Below are positions 22,141-30,738 of a stretch of DNA of 64,000 nt, one piece after another; the first letter of the stretch is position 1; every line of letters begins with the position of its first letter. The notes under the pieces were generated by a model. It ran no database searches. It saw nothing but the letters and a program-made list of their open reading frames with translations, and was not told the DNA's origin. The DNA is from Acidobacteriota bacterium (GTDB taxonomy: Bacteria > Acidobacteriota > Thermoanaerobaculia > Multivoradales > Multivoraceae): assembly GCA_028875725.1 (NCBI GenBank), contig JAPPCR010000015.1, forward strand, positions 1-64,000, written 5' to 3'. The position numbers and the translations under genes are program-made.

Positions 22141-22521
22141 CACCCGGTCTACGACATAGTCGTCGAACGCCCTGTCTACGGAAACGATTCGCAGATCGTG
22201 AGCCAACGCCTGGGCGATCAACATTCGATCGAACGGATCTCGATGCGCACCGGCCAATCGGCCGGCCCGCTCCGCGTCGGCGACGCTGATCCCGAGTTCC
22301 AGGAACCCCTGCGAGGCGATGCAGGCGACAACGTCCCCCGCAACATGTTCGCCTCCCGGCAACTTGCCCAAACGGAACTTGGTGGCCAGCTCCCACGCCG
22401 ATGCCGCACTGACGAAGATGTCGTGCGATTCGTCCGCGATCGCTGCGCGGGCCGTCTCGGAGAGGCGCGCGCTGTCCGCCACCCACCAGAGCAGCGCGTG
22501 GGTGTCGATCAGGGCCCGCAC
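22135..22521 (-). CDS. PIN-domain ribonuclease toxin (VapC family)
   Basis: 128 residues. D6 (LIDTHALLWW), E44 (SAWELATKF), D95/D98 (HRDPFDRMLIAQA) and D116 (VSVDRAF) form the PIN active site. The sequence type (DTHALLWW, then AWELATKFRLGKL) is that of toxins paired with Phd/YefM antitoxins. The start ATG directly follows the antitoxin stop with no gap, so the two are co-translated. Expected to be an Mg-dependent endoribonuclease. Confidence 0.94.
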   Translation of the reverse strand: MRALIDTHALLWWVADSARLSETARAAIADESHDIFVSAASAWELATKFRLGKLPGGEHVAGDVVACIASQGFLELGISVADAERAGRLAGAHRDPFDRMLIAQALAHDLRIVSVDRAFDDYVVDRVW

Positions 22522-22755
22522 TCAGCCGCCTTCCCAGGCGGCGAGTTCATCTTCCGGTAGCGGGTCGAAGAAACTGTCAGGAACCTCGACCTTGCCCTTG
22601 AGGACGTCAGGCTGGCGCCGGGCCGCGGGCTTGCAGGGAACGAGCCGCGCCACCGGCTCACCGTCGCGGGCGATCACGACATCTTCACCCGCCTCCATTT
22701 CCGCCAGCAATCGCGAAAGATGGGTCTTGGCTTGATGGACATTGACGATAGACAT
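22522..22755 (-). CDS. Phd/YefM-family antitoxin
   Basis: 77 residues. MSIVNVHQAKTHLSRLLAEM, followed by GEDVVIARDGEPVARLVP, is the textbook Phd/YefM N-terminal DNA-binding fold. The C-terminus (VPDSFFDPLPEDELAAWEGG) is the toxin-binding tail. It lies immediately upstream of the PIN toxin. Autoregulation is likely through the palindrome at 22778-22789. Confidence 0.95.
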   Translation of the reverse strand: MSIVNVHQAKTHLSRLLAEMEAGEDVVIARDGEPVARLVPCKPAARRQPDVLKGKVEVPDSFFDPLPEDELAAWEGG

Positions 22756-22777
22756 GAGTAGCTACCCCGACGAGTCA

Positions 22778-22789
22778 CCTTAGCTAAGG
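22778..22789 (-). promoter_or_regulatory. Perfect 12-bp palindrome, probable antitoxin operator
   Basis: CCTTAGCTAAGG is a perfect inverted repeat 23 bases upstream of the antitoxin start. AT-rich palindromes in this position are the usual operators of Phd/YefM autorepression. The assignment is by position. Confidence 0.6.
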
Positions 22790-22891
22790 GTAAGACTATG
22801 CTCGTCGACAGTCAACCCGAAGCGTGGCCTAGCCGCTCCCGGATCCAGGAAGGACCACCGGAGTGCAACTCTTGATGGTCTTCCACGTCGA

Positions 22892-23683
22892 CTAGGCGAG
22901 CGCGACAGCCACTTCGGCCAGCCGAACGCCCAGACGGGCCGTCCGAAGGCGGATCTTCACCAGCGGAACAAGGGCAGAGGGACGCATCAGGGCACCGCGA
23001 ACGACCGGGCTCAGCGGGAAACCGCCGCCGGGCGCCGCGCGCTCGAGCCACGACGGAAGCCGATCCGCCGCCGTGTCGCTGATGGCGCGCACCGCGGCGA
23101 AGGGAACGCCGGCGCGCTGAAGCACCCGGGCCGCCGCCCAGGTCTCCATGTCGACGGCGGTCCGGGGCTGAGAGCCGGTGCTCCGCCAAAGCGCCTCGCG
23201 CGACGAGGCGGTGACCACCAGACCCGAGGCGGTGACCAGAACGCCCGGACGGCAGCCTCGCGCCATGGCCGCCTCGACCAGGGTCTCGTCGACGCCTGTG
23301 GGCGGCTGCTCCGGAGCCATCACGGTCCGGCCGACGACCAGATCGCCCACCTCGAGGTCCGGCGACAGGGCGCCGGCGATGCCGATCCAGACCACCCTGC
23401 CGCAGGCGCCTTGGGAGGCCAGGCGAGCGCAGCGTTCGGCGGCCCGCCGCGCCGCCCGCTGACCGACGCCGCAGACGGCCACCTGGACGGGCCGGTCTCC
23501 AATGCGGCCCCTGACGGCTGCAGCGGTAGCGCCATCACCGACGCGCGAGGCGCCTTCCACGCGGCGCAACAGGGCCGAAGCCTCGGACTTCATCGCGGCC
23601 AGGTAGACCGTCTCTCCTCCAGAGGCCGGCGGGGGCGCCGACGCACCCAGTGTGGGACGCCGTGTGCCGCCTGCCGCCGTCAC
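22892..23683 (-). CDS. hpnG: Hopanoid-associated nucleoside phosphorylase HpnG
   Basis: 263 residues using the GTG at 23683, which overlaps the hpnA stop (GTGA). A later ATG at 23593 is possible. The core is a purine/uridine phosphorylase-like fold: VVWIGIAGALSPDLEVGDLVVG, and RTAVDMETWAAARVLQRAGVPFAAVRAISDTAAD, which carries the family's DMExxA substrate-binding motif and the S/D catalytic region. HpnG removes adenine from adenosylhopane to give ribosylhopane, the step after HpnH. The position in an shc-hpnH-hpnA-hpnG operon supports the assignment. Confidence 0.88.
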   Translation of the reverse strand: MTAAGGTRRPTLGASAPPPASGGETVYLAAMKSEASALLRRVEGASRVGDGATAAAVRGRIGDRPVQVAVCGVGQRAARRAAERCARLASQGACGRVVWIGIAGALSPDLEVGDLVVGRTVMAPEQPPTGVDETLVEAAMARGCRPGVLVTASGLVVTASSREALWRSTGSQPRTAVDMETWAAARVLQRAGVPFAAVRAISDTAADRLPSWLERAAPGGGFPLSPVVRGALMRPSALVPLVKIRLRTARLGVRLAEVAVALA

Positions 23684-24681
23684 CGGCGCGGTCCGTTCAC
23701 GTAGCCGTTCTCCTGGAACCACCGCACCGCGCGTTCGAGTGCCTCCCGGACCGAACTCTGGACCAGGCCGAGTTCCCTGACCGCCTTGCCGGCATCGAAG
23801 AACATCCTGTGGCGCGCCATGCGCGCACTGTCGAGCGGGACGCGGGGTTCGCCGCCGGCCAGCCGCGCCCAACCGGTCGCCAGAGCCGCGGCGCCGACCG
23901 GCAGCCAGTGCGGCAGCCGCAGGCGGGGCGCTTTCATCCCCGTGATGTCGGCCAGCATCCCCAGCATCTCGACCAGGGTGACGTTGCGGTGCCCGAGAAT
24001 GTACTTCTCGCCGACGCGGCCGTGCTCCGCGGCCAGCAGGTGGCCTTGGGCGACATCGCGCACATCGATCAGGTTGAGCCCGGTGTCGACGTACGCCGGC
24101 ATGCGCCGGGACAGGAAGTCGACGATGATCCGGCCCGTCGGCGTCGGCTTGACGTCCAGCTCGCCGACCGGTGTCGACGGATTCACGATGACGACCGGAA
24201 CGCCGGCCGCGGCCGCCTCGACGGTGGCGCGCTCGGCGAGGTACTTGCTGCGCTTGTAGTGCCCGACCATCGCCGCGATGCTGACGGGAGTCGTCTCGGT
24301 CGCGGGGCGGCCGCCGGGCTCCAGCCCGAGCGCGCCCACCGAACTCGTGTAGACGATGCGCTCCGCCCCCGCCTCGGCCGCCGCCGCCAGCAGGTGACGG
24401 GTGCCGTCGACGTTCGAGGCGTAGATGTCACGAGGACGGCGGACGAACAGCCGGTAGTCGGCGGCGCAGTGGTAGACCTCGCGGCAGCCCGCGCAGGCTG
24501 CCCGGAGACTCGCGGGATCCCGCAGGTCCCCCTCGACGATCTCCACGTCCCAGCCATCGAGGTTCGAGCGGTCTCCGCCCGACCGCGCCAGGCAGCGCAC
24601 AGGGTCGCCGCCACGAGCGAGCAGTGCCCGAACGACGTGCGCGCCAACGAACCCCGTGCCGCCGGTGACGAGAACCGTCAC
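23680..24681 (-). CDS. hpnA: Hopanoid-associated NAD(P)-dependent sugar epimerase HpnA
   Basis: 333 residues, GTG start. Extended SDR: GGTGFVG nucleotide loop at residues 7-13, catalytic YxxxK as HYKRSKYLAE, and NPSTPVGELDVKPTPTGRII, a signature of HpnA. It is close to dihydroflavonol-4-reductase. The role within hopanoid biosynthesis is not firmly established biochemically. Its 3' end is coupled to hpnG. Confidence 0.93.
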   Translation of the reverse strand: MTVLVTGGTGFVGAHVVRALLARGGDPVRCLARSGGDRSNLDGWDVEIVEGDLRDPASLRAACAGCREVYHCAADYRLFVRRPRDIYASNVDGTRHLLAAAAEAGAERIVYTSSVGALGLEPGGRPATETTPVSIAAMVGHYKRSKYLAERATVEAAAAGVPVVIVNPSTPVGELDVKPTPTGRIIVDFLSRRMPAYVDTGLNLIDVRDVAQGHLLAAEHGRVGEKYILGHRNVTLVEMLGMLADITGMKAPRLRLPHWLPVGAAALATGWARLAGGEPRVPLDSARMARHRMFFDAGKAVRELGLVQSSVREALERAVRWFQENGYVNGPRR

Positions 24682-24710
24682 CCGTCAGGGCCGGCCGGCC
24701 CGGCACAGCG

Positions 24711-24754
24711 GCTGGGCCCGACCCGGGGGCTGGGCCCGACCCGGGGGCTGGGCC
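24711..24754. repeat. Short GC-rich 18-bp tandem repeat between hpnH and hpnA
   Basis: GCTGGGCCCGACCCGGGG occurs twice (24711-24728, 24729-24746) plus a partial third copy. The unit contains GGGCCC and CCCGGG self-complementary blocks and could fold, perhaps tuning expression between the two hopanoid genes. No coding role on the operon strand. Confidence 0.7.
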
Positions 24755-24764
24755 GTCGCGGCCG

Positions 24765-25766
24765 TCATCCCGACAGGTGCCAGGCGGCGAGGCGCAGCGC
24801 GTCCTTCGGGCTCTTCCGGACCTCGCGCACGACCGAGGCTTCGAACCCCGAGTGCATCGCGCAGTTCGTGCACAGCGGATCCTGGCGCGACTCCCAGTAG
24901 TCCCAGTCCGTCTGCTCCCAGAACTCCTCGTAGGTCGCGTAGTGCCCCTTGCCGATCAGGTAGCAGGGCCCCTTCCAGCCGAGCGGCGTTCTCGTGACGG
25001 TGCTCCACGGGGAGCAGGAGTAATCCCTCAAGCCGGCCGCGAACTCGAGGAACATGGGGGTCGAGGTCAGCTTGTACTCGCCCGCGATCTCGAGAATGCG
25101 CCGGAACTTCCGCTCCGTGTCCTGACGCGTGAGAAAGATGTCGCGGTCCACTGACTCGTATTGGTAGCCGGGTGAGATCAGCATGCCGTCGATGTCGAGG
25201 TCGCGCAGGAACCGGCACAGCTCCTCCACCTCGTCGATCCGCGTCTCCTTGAACACGGTCGTGTTCGTCGTGACGTGGTAGCCGCGCTCCTTCGCCGCGC
25301 GGATCATCTCGATCGCCTTGTCGAACACGCCGTCGCGGGCGCACACGTAGTCGTGAGTCTCGCGCATGCCGTCGAGGTGCACGTTCAGCGTCAGCCGCCG
25401 GTTCGGAGGCACCCGATCGAACACCTTCGTATCCAGGAGCAGCGCGTTCGTGCAGAGGTAGATGTGCCGGCGCCGGGCGATGATGCCGGAGATCAGCTCC
25501 GGGAGTTCGGGGTAGATCGTCGGCTCGCCGCCGCAGATCGAGACGACCGGAGCATCGCTCACGCGTACCGCGTCGAGACACTCCGAGACCGGCAGCCTGT
25601 CCCTGAGCTTGCCCGTGTGCCTCTCCACCGCGCAGCCCAGGCAGGCCAGGTTGCAGGTGTAGAGCGGCTCGAGCATGAGCACGAACGGATACCGGCGCCT
25701 GCCGAGGAGCGCGTTCTTCGCCTGGTGCCTCAGGTTGTCGGTCACCATGTGCAGCGGTGTTCGCAT
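24765..25766 (-). CDS. hpnH: Adenosyl-hopene transferase HpnH (radical SAM)
   Basis: 333 residues. The radical-SAM cluster CxxxCxxC is C38, C42 and C45 (YTCNLACLGCAVERH), followed by SICGGEPTIYPE. C-terminal cysteines (QDPLCTNCAMHSGFE) and the SPWSTVTRTPLGWKGPCYLI stretch are characteristic of HpnH. It joins a 5'-deoxyadenosyl group to diploptene as the first side-chain step of extended hopanoids. It follows shc by 21 bases. Confidence 0.96.
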   Translation of the reverse strand: MRTPLHMVTDNLRHQAKNALLGRRRYPFVLMLEPLYTCNLACLGCAVERHTGKLRDRLPVSECLDAVRVSDAPVVSICGGEPTIYPELPELISGIIARRRHIYLCTNALLLDTKVFDRVPPNRRLTLNVHLDGMRETHDYVCARDGVFDKAIEMIRAAKERGYHVTTNTTVFKETRIDEVEELCRFLRDLDIDGMLISPGYQYESVDRDIFLTRQDTERKFRRILEIAGEYKLTSTPMFLEFAAGLRDYSCSPWSTVTRTPLGWKGPCYLIGKGHYATYEEFWEQTDWDYWESRQDPLCTNCAMHSGFEASVVREVRKSPKDALRLAAWHLSG

Positions 25767-25787
25767 GGTCTCAGCTCAGGTCCTTTC

Positions 25788-27869
25788 TCAGAAGGGTCCG
25801 TTCGCGGACATCGCGTCAGGCTCCGGCACGGCCAGACGTCTGTACGCGGCCAGCGCCTCGAGCGGGAAGTACTGCGCGTAGCCGTGGTAGCGGAGGTAGA
25901 ACACGCCGGGAAAGCCTACGCCGGTCCAGTCGCGGTCGCACCACGAACCGTCATCGCGCTGGCGCTCCTGCAGGAACGCCACGCCGCGATCCAGCGCAGC
26001 CACGGTCGGGGCCGCGTCTTCGCTCCAGACCTGCGATTCGAGCGACGCGATCAGACCCATCATCGCCCAGGCGGTCTGCGAAGCCGTGCTGCGCCCGCGG
26101 CCCCTGAAGCCGGGATCATCGTAGGAGCGCAGCGACTCTCCCCAACCGCCGTCCTCGTTCTGCACCGCGAGCAGCCAGCGCCGGCCGAGCCGGCATGCCC
26201 GGCTCAGACGTTCCCCCGCTCGGCCACCCGTCCGCGCAGCCAGCGGCGCCAGCGCGGAGAGGGCAAGCCAGGTGCCGTAGATGCCGTTGGCGCCCCAGCG
26301 CCCCGGCCAGCTTCCATCCCTCTCCTGCTCGCGCAGCAGGTAGTCCGTCGCGCGTCGGACCGGTTCCTCGCCCGGATCGTGTCCATGAGCCAACAGGGCG
26401 CTGATCACCCGGGCGGTGATGTCGGGGGTGCTCGGATCGATCATCGCGTTGTGGTCCGCGAAGGGGATGAGGGTCAGCACCTGCTTGTCGCAGCAGCGGT
26501 CGAACGAGGCCCAGCCTCCGTCTGGATTCTGCAGACCAAGGAGCCAGCGCTTCCCGCGCGCCGCCGCTGCCTGCTTCCGCGCTTCCAGCTCGCCGGCCCG
26601 GCCCTGGACCGCGGCCAGAACCAGCAGGACTTCCGCCGTGTCGTCGCAATCGGGGTAGTGATCGTTGCGGTACTCGAAACACCAACCCCCCGAAGCGTCC
26701 TGAAGGCTCTTCTCCCGCCAGTCGCCAGCAACGGTGACCTCCCGCTCGAGCAACCACTCCACCGCTTCCCGGATGGGCGCGTCGTTCCCGTCCATGTCCG
26801 CCGCGAGCAGGGCACCCACCGACAGCGCCGTGTCCCAAACCGGCGACAGGCAAGGCTGGAGCCGCATCTCTCCGACCTCCTCGATCTCGAACCGTTCGAG
26901 TTCCCGCAGTTGGCCCTGGACCAGCGGATGACTCTCCTCGTAGCCCAGGCAGCGGAACGCGATGACCGCGTTGACCATCGCCGGGAAAATCGCACCCAGA
27001 CCGTCCGAGCCCTCGACGTGGGCAACCAGCCATTCCTCCGCCTTCTTCAGGGCGGGGCGACGCCACCCGGGCACCGGGCCGATGACCTCCACCAGCTTGA
27101 TCAGGCCGTTGACGCCGGCGAACACACGGGACCAGAACGACTCGTAGAGAGTCGTCCGCCTGCGTCCGGGCGCTCTTCTCCCCTGAAGTTCGTCGAGCGT
27201 CACATCGAGCGGCACGCTCGGCCTGAGGGCCCAGATCACCGACAGCGGCACCACGATCGTCCGGGTCCAGGAGGACATCTCGTGGAGGTTGAAGCAAAAC
27301 CAGCGGGGCAGCAGGATGAGCTCCGGGGGCACCGCCGGCGACCGCCGCCAGGTCCACAGCCCGAAGATCGACAGGTAGAGCTTCGTGTACGAGTTGCACG
27401 CCCGCAGTCCGCCCGCCCGCAGGATCGCCCGGCGCGCATCGGCCATCCGCGGCGATTGGGGATCGTCGCCGGCGAGTTTCAGGCACAGGTAGGCCTTGAC
27501 CGAGACGCTCGGGTCCGTCGGCCCGTCCGGGTAGATCGCCCAGCCGCCGTCCTGCTGCTGCTGGCCGCGCAACCGCTCGCAGCAAGCCGCGACGCGCGGG
27601 TCGTCGCCGCGGCCCAGGAAGTGAAGCAGCAGAACGTACTCCGACTCGAGAATCGTGTCGCCCTCGAGTTCGGCGCACCAGTGGCCGTCTTCCCGGCGCT
27701 GGCCCAGCAGATGGCGGACGGCCGCGGCGATCGTCAGGTCGATGACCTTGGCTGGCCGAGGGCGAGGAGTTCCTGCCCGGCGCTGAGCGGTTCGAGCTCG
27801 ATCCGATGCTGGCGGCGGAGTTGGAGACGACTCCGGGCGCTCGTGGAGTCCTCTGGTCAGGCTGGCCAA
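25788..27869 (-). CDS. shc: Squalene-hopene cyclase
   Basis: 693 residues. The catalytic DxDD is DCDD at 407-410 (HYPDCDDTAEVLL). Multiple QW repeats are visible: QQQDGGWAIYP, QNPDGGWASFD, QERDGSWPGRW, QNEDGGWGES and QRDDGSWCDRDW. The C-terminal TGVGFPGVFYLRYHGYAQYFPL is canonical. It cyclises squalene to hopene at the inner membrane and is the first gene of the hopanoid operon. The first 40 residues are low-complexity, so a later start is possible. hpnC/D/E squalene-synthesis genes are not in this window. Confidence 0.97.
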   Translation of the reverse strand: MASLTRGLHERPESSPTPPPASDRARTAQRRAGTPRPRPAKVIDLTIAAAVRHLLGQRREDGHWCAELEGDTILESEYVLLLHFLGRGDDPRVAACCERLRGQQQQDGGWAIYPDGPTDPSVSVKAYLCLKLAGDDPQSPRMADARRAILRAGGLRACNSYTKLYLSIFGLWTWRRSPAVPPELILLPRWFCFNLHEMSSWTRTIVVPLSVIWALRPSVPLDVTLDELQGRRAPGRRRTTLYESFWSRVFAGVNGLIKLVEVIGPVPGWRRPALKKAEEWLVAHVEGSDGLGAIFPAMVNAVIAFRCLGYEESHPLVQGQLRELERFEIEEVGEMRLQPCLSPVWDTALSVGALLAADMDGNDAPIREAVEWLLEREVTVAGDWREKSLQDASGGWCFEYRNDHYPDCDDTAEVLLVLAAVQGRAGELEARKQAAAARGKRWLLGLQNPDGGWASFDRCCDKQVLTLIPFADHNAMIDPSTPDITARVISALLAHGHDPGEEPVRRATDYLLREQERDGSWPGRWGANGIYGTWLALSALAPLAARTGGRAGERLSRACRLGRRWLLAVQNEDGGWGESLRSYDDPGFRGRGRSTASQTAWAMMGLIASLESQVWSEDAAPTVAALDRGVAFLQERQRDDGSWCDRDWTGVGFPGVFYLRYHGYAQYFPLEALAAYRRLAVPEPDAMSANGPF

Positions 27870-27938
27870 GCTGCGTAACCTAGTCCGGCGGTTCGCTTCC
27901 GGTCAAACGTCCCGGTTCCGCGTCAGCGCCGCAGCTTC

Positions 27939-28844
27939 CTAGAAGCTGTACTTCATGCCGAAGCTGACTCCCCACATGCTCAGGTCGCCGGTCGACACGA
28001 CGTACAGCACGTCGGCCCCGCCGGGGCCGCGGCTCGAGTGGTGGCTCCGAAGCTGATCCCAGGGCAACCGGCCGCTCTCGAAGTCGCCGTACTCGACCAG
28101 ACGGGCCTTGACGCCGAGCGTCACCGAGTCGCCGACCGCGAAGTCGACGCCCGCGAGCAACTGGTAGGCGGACACGCTGTCCTGGAGCTTGGTGTTCGCG
28201 ATGGTCGTCGTCCCCGCAACGATCCGCCGCAGGCTCTCCTCGTCCGGATGGCCCGCGAACGTGGTGATGGCGGCCGGATCGCCGTTCCGCTTCCACCGGT
28301 TGAAGTAGTCGATCGACGCGTCCGCCGTGCCCACACCGAGACCGACGTACGGGGAGACTCTCGCGCCCGGGGTGAAGTCCCAGTAGACATTGGCGAAGAA
28401 GCTCTCGTACTGCACGGTTTCGACCCGCGTTTCCGCGATCTCGAGTTCCTGCTGCGCCTTGTCCACCGTCACGTCGTCGGTCGCCGCCAGGTCGGCAGTC
28501 GCGTCGTAGGAAAGCGCCGAGTGGGTGTACTCGAGTTCGGCGCGGATGTTGCCGAAGCGATAGCCGAACGCGAGACCGCCCAGCATTCCCGCGCCGCTGC
28601 CGATGTCCGAAGACCAGGCCGATGCTGGCGGATCACAGCCCGCGTTCGTGCCGTCGATCGGCACGATCCAAGCGTCGCAGGTGGTCGCGACGTCGTTGTC
28701 CGTGCCGTCGAGCGTCATGGACGCCCCGTTGCCGATGCCGATCTCCAGGCCGAGGTACGGCCCGTTCTGCGCGGCAACCGGACCGGCGGCGAACAGCGCC
28801 GGAGTCGCCAGCAGGGGAAGCAAACGCAATCGCAATCGTCTCAC
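27939..28844 (-). CDS. Outer-membrane beta-barrel protein
   Basis: 301 residues with a GTG start at 28844, seven bases after AAGGAG; the GTG overlaps the stop of the upstream dehydrogenase (GTGA). The signal peptide is RLRLRLLPLLATPALFAAG, ending PVAAQ. The mature part shows alternating beta-strands (YLGLEIGIGNGASM, GGLAFGYRFGNIRAELEYTH, SPYVGLGVGTADASI) and ends in a C-terminal Phe (WGVSFGMKYSF), as expected for Omp85-inserted barrels. It resembles OmpA-like/porin beta-barrel families. The function is unknown. Confidence 0.8.
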   Translation of the reverse strand: MRRLRLRLLPLLATPALFAAGPVAAQNGPYLGLEIGIGNGASMTLDGTDNDVATTCDAWIVPIDGTNAGCDPPASAWSSDIGSGAGMLGGLAFGYRFGNIRAELEYTHSALSYDATADLAATDDVTVDKAQQELEIAETRVETVQYESFFANVYWDFTPGARVSPYVGLGVGTADASIDYFNRWKRNGDPAAITTFAGHPDEESLRRIVAGTTTIANTKLQDSVSAYQLLAGVDFAVGDSVTLGVKARLVEYGDFESGRLPWDQLRSHHSSRGPGGADVLYVVSTGDLSMWGVSFGMKYSF

Positions 28845-30055
28845 TCCAGTACTCCTTGATTCGTCTCGTAGTCGACCCGCCGTCCTTCCACCGCCGACAC
28901 ATACGCCGAGTACAGCACCCGCACGACCTCGAGGCCGAGCTCGCCGTCCGACTCGGCCGCCACGCCGTCCAGCAGGTTGGCGGCAAACGCCTGGCACATG
29001 CCGAGCTGGCCCGAGGTCCAGTCCTCGTCCGGCATCGGCGTCGTCCAGCCGGCGCCGGAGTCGATCTTCTCCATGATGTAGGCGTCGTCGAAGACACTCC
29101 CGTCGGGCGCGTATGCGCTCAGCATGTCGTTCGGGCTCAGGCTGAGCCGCAGCCGACAGTTGCTGGCAAACAGATCGAGGCCGCTTTCCATTCCACCGAG
29201 GACGTGGTCGCCGCCCCAGGCGACGGCGCGGGAACCGTCGTCGAAGCCGATCACGGCGCAGCCCCAGTTCTCGACCTCGCCCCACTCCCCCGCGATGCGG
29301 AGCTCTTCCGCCGAGACGCCCGCGACCGCGCTCAGATCGGCGGTCTCCGCGCTGACCCAGGCGGGTTGTACCGGCTTGCTGGACCTCCACAGCCCTTCCA
29401 CTCGCTTCAGGTGAAGCATGGCGCCGACCGGATGGGCGGCGAGCCGGATCAGGGCGCCGCCGCCGGTGTGGCGCCAGACCCGCGAGTAGGGCGAGTGAGA
29501 GCCGCTGTGGCACTCGCCGCCCCGCATCTCGAGCAGAACCGCGTCCGCTTTCTCAAGCAGCCCGAGAGCGCGGCGGAAGGCCGGAGCGAAGATCCAGTTC
29601 TCGCCGTAGAGAAGCTGCACCCCGGCCCGCCTCGTCGCCTCGACCATGGCCCGCGCGTCCGCTTCGGCCACCCGCAGCATCTCGCGCCGGTCCCGACCGG
29701 CGACATCGGCGTCGCTCGCGTCCTCCGGCAGATCCTGGCCGGTATAGGCGGTCAGGGGCTTGGTGCAGATGACGTGCTTGCCGGCCGCGGCCGCGGCCTC
29801 GGTCATCTCGCGATGCAGGCGGTTCGGGACGCAGAGATCGACGACGTCGATCGCCGGGCTGGTAAGCATGGCGTCGAGGTCGTCGAAGACCGCCGGCACG
29901 TCGAAGCGTTGCGCGTAGTCCTCCGCACGCTCGCGGCGGCGTGACGCGACGCCGGCGACGCTGGCTGAGACGACCTGCTTCCAGCAGCGCGCCCTGGTTT
30001 CGGCGAGGAATCCCGCTCCGACGATGCCTACGCGTAGCTGTTTCGGCGTCCTCAT
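28841..30055 (-). CDS. Gfo/Idh/MocA-family oxidoreductase
   Basis: 404 residues from the ATG at 30055, chosen because the Rossmann motif VGIVGAGFLAETRARCW begins right after it; an in-frame ATG at 30082 adds nine residues. The KP motif (VICTKPLTAYTGQDL) is present, and the C-terminal alpha/beta domain includes GGALIRLAAHPVGAML. Expected to be an NAD(P)-dependent dehydrogenase of a sugar or cyclitol; the substrate cannot be told. It is coupled to the outer-membrane protein gene. Confidence 0.85.
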   Translation of the reverse strand: MRTPKQLRVGIVGAGFLAETRARCWKQVVSASVAGVASRRRERAEDYAQRFDVPAVFDDLDAMLTSPAIDVVDLCVPNRLHREMTEAAAAAGKHVICTKPLTAYTGQDLPEDASDADVAGRDRREMLRVAEADARAMVEATRRAGVQLLYGENWIFAPAFRRALGLLEKADAVLLEMRGGECHSGSHSPYSRVWRHTGGGALIRLAAHPVGAMLHLKRVEGLWRSSKPVQPAWVSAETADLSAVAGVSAEELRIAGEWGEVENWGCAVIGFDDGSRAVAWGGDHVLGGMESGLDLFASNCRLRLSLSPNDMLSAYAPDGSVFDDAYIMEKIDSGAGWTTPMPDEDWTSGQLGMCQAFAANLLDGVAAESDGELGLEVVRVLYSAYVSAVEGRRVDYETNQGVLE

Positions 30056-30107
30056 CGACTCGCCGGAGCATAGCCTCCACACCGGCCTCTGCTACCCTCC
30101 GCAGCCG

Positions 30108-30485
30108 ATGCTGAACCGGACCGGCTCGCCACTCGCCATCGTCAACGCCCTCGCGCTGACGTGCGCCACCCTGCTCACGGGTGCCTGGGACGCGAGCAAT
30201 CACGGTCACGACGTGGTCGAGACGAACACCACCCACTGCACGGTCGATCACGACGCCGAGGCCACGGTAGCCCCGAGCCACGCCACCGTCACCACGGCCG
30301 CGAGGGTGCACGACCATTTCTGCATCGCCTGCCAGCTCGGCTGCGCCACCACCAGTCAGATCGGCCAGGCTCCGGACGCGAAGCCCCTGGACCTCCCGTC
30401 GGCCGCGCCAAGGCCGGACAGCGCAGGCAGGTTCGAGAGCGACGAACGCCGGCCACGGACCGCCCGCGGACCGCCCACGGGCTGA
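30108..30485 (+). CDS. Small His/Cys-rich exported protein upstream of TonB receptor (DUF2946-like)
   Basis: 125 residues. The N-terminal hydrophobic segment SPLAIVNALALTCATLLTG could be a signal or anchor. It is followed by a His-rich stretch (SNHGHD, THCTVDHD) and HDHFCIACQLGC, which resembles the H-x-C-x-x-C of DUF2946 proteins often found beside metal-linked TonB receptors. The C-terminus is low-complexity. It lies about 250 bases before the TonB receptor on the same strand. A metal-binding role is inference. Confidence 0.55.
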   Translation: MLNRTGSPLAIVNALALTCATLLTGAWDASNHGHDVVETNTTHCTVDHDAEATVAPSHATVTTAARVHDHFCIACQLGCATTSQIGQAPDAKPLDLPSAAPRPDSAGRFESDERRPRTARGPPTG

Positions 30486-30738
30486 GCCGACACCGGACTC
30501 CGCCTCCGACCCTCCTCGCATCGCGAGCCGCGTCGAAGTCGCCGGAAGCCACCTGAACACGAGCCCCACCCGCCGGGAAGGGCAGAGGCCTGACGGCCGC
30601 CGCCAGCAGGGCTTGACCTGGCAGCGCCGCCGAGGGCGCACCGCCGATTGCCTCGGTGCATTTACGGCGACGCTCCGACGCCACGACAAACCGACCACTA
30701 CCCATCGACTCGAATCGACGACCACAGGACCTTCTCGC

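Noticed and set aside
25275-27878. 867-codon plus-strand frame opposite the squalene-hopene cyclase and hpnH
   Set aside because: Arg/Pro-rich high-GC shadow; the minus strand encodes clear hopanoid enzymes there.
30500-30640. Cobalamin-riboswitch-like pieces (GCCACC, CGGGAAGG, ACCTGGC) before the TonB receptor
   Set aside because: The 5' half of the riboswitch and the conserved core spacing are absent; too degenerate to support.
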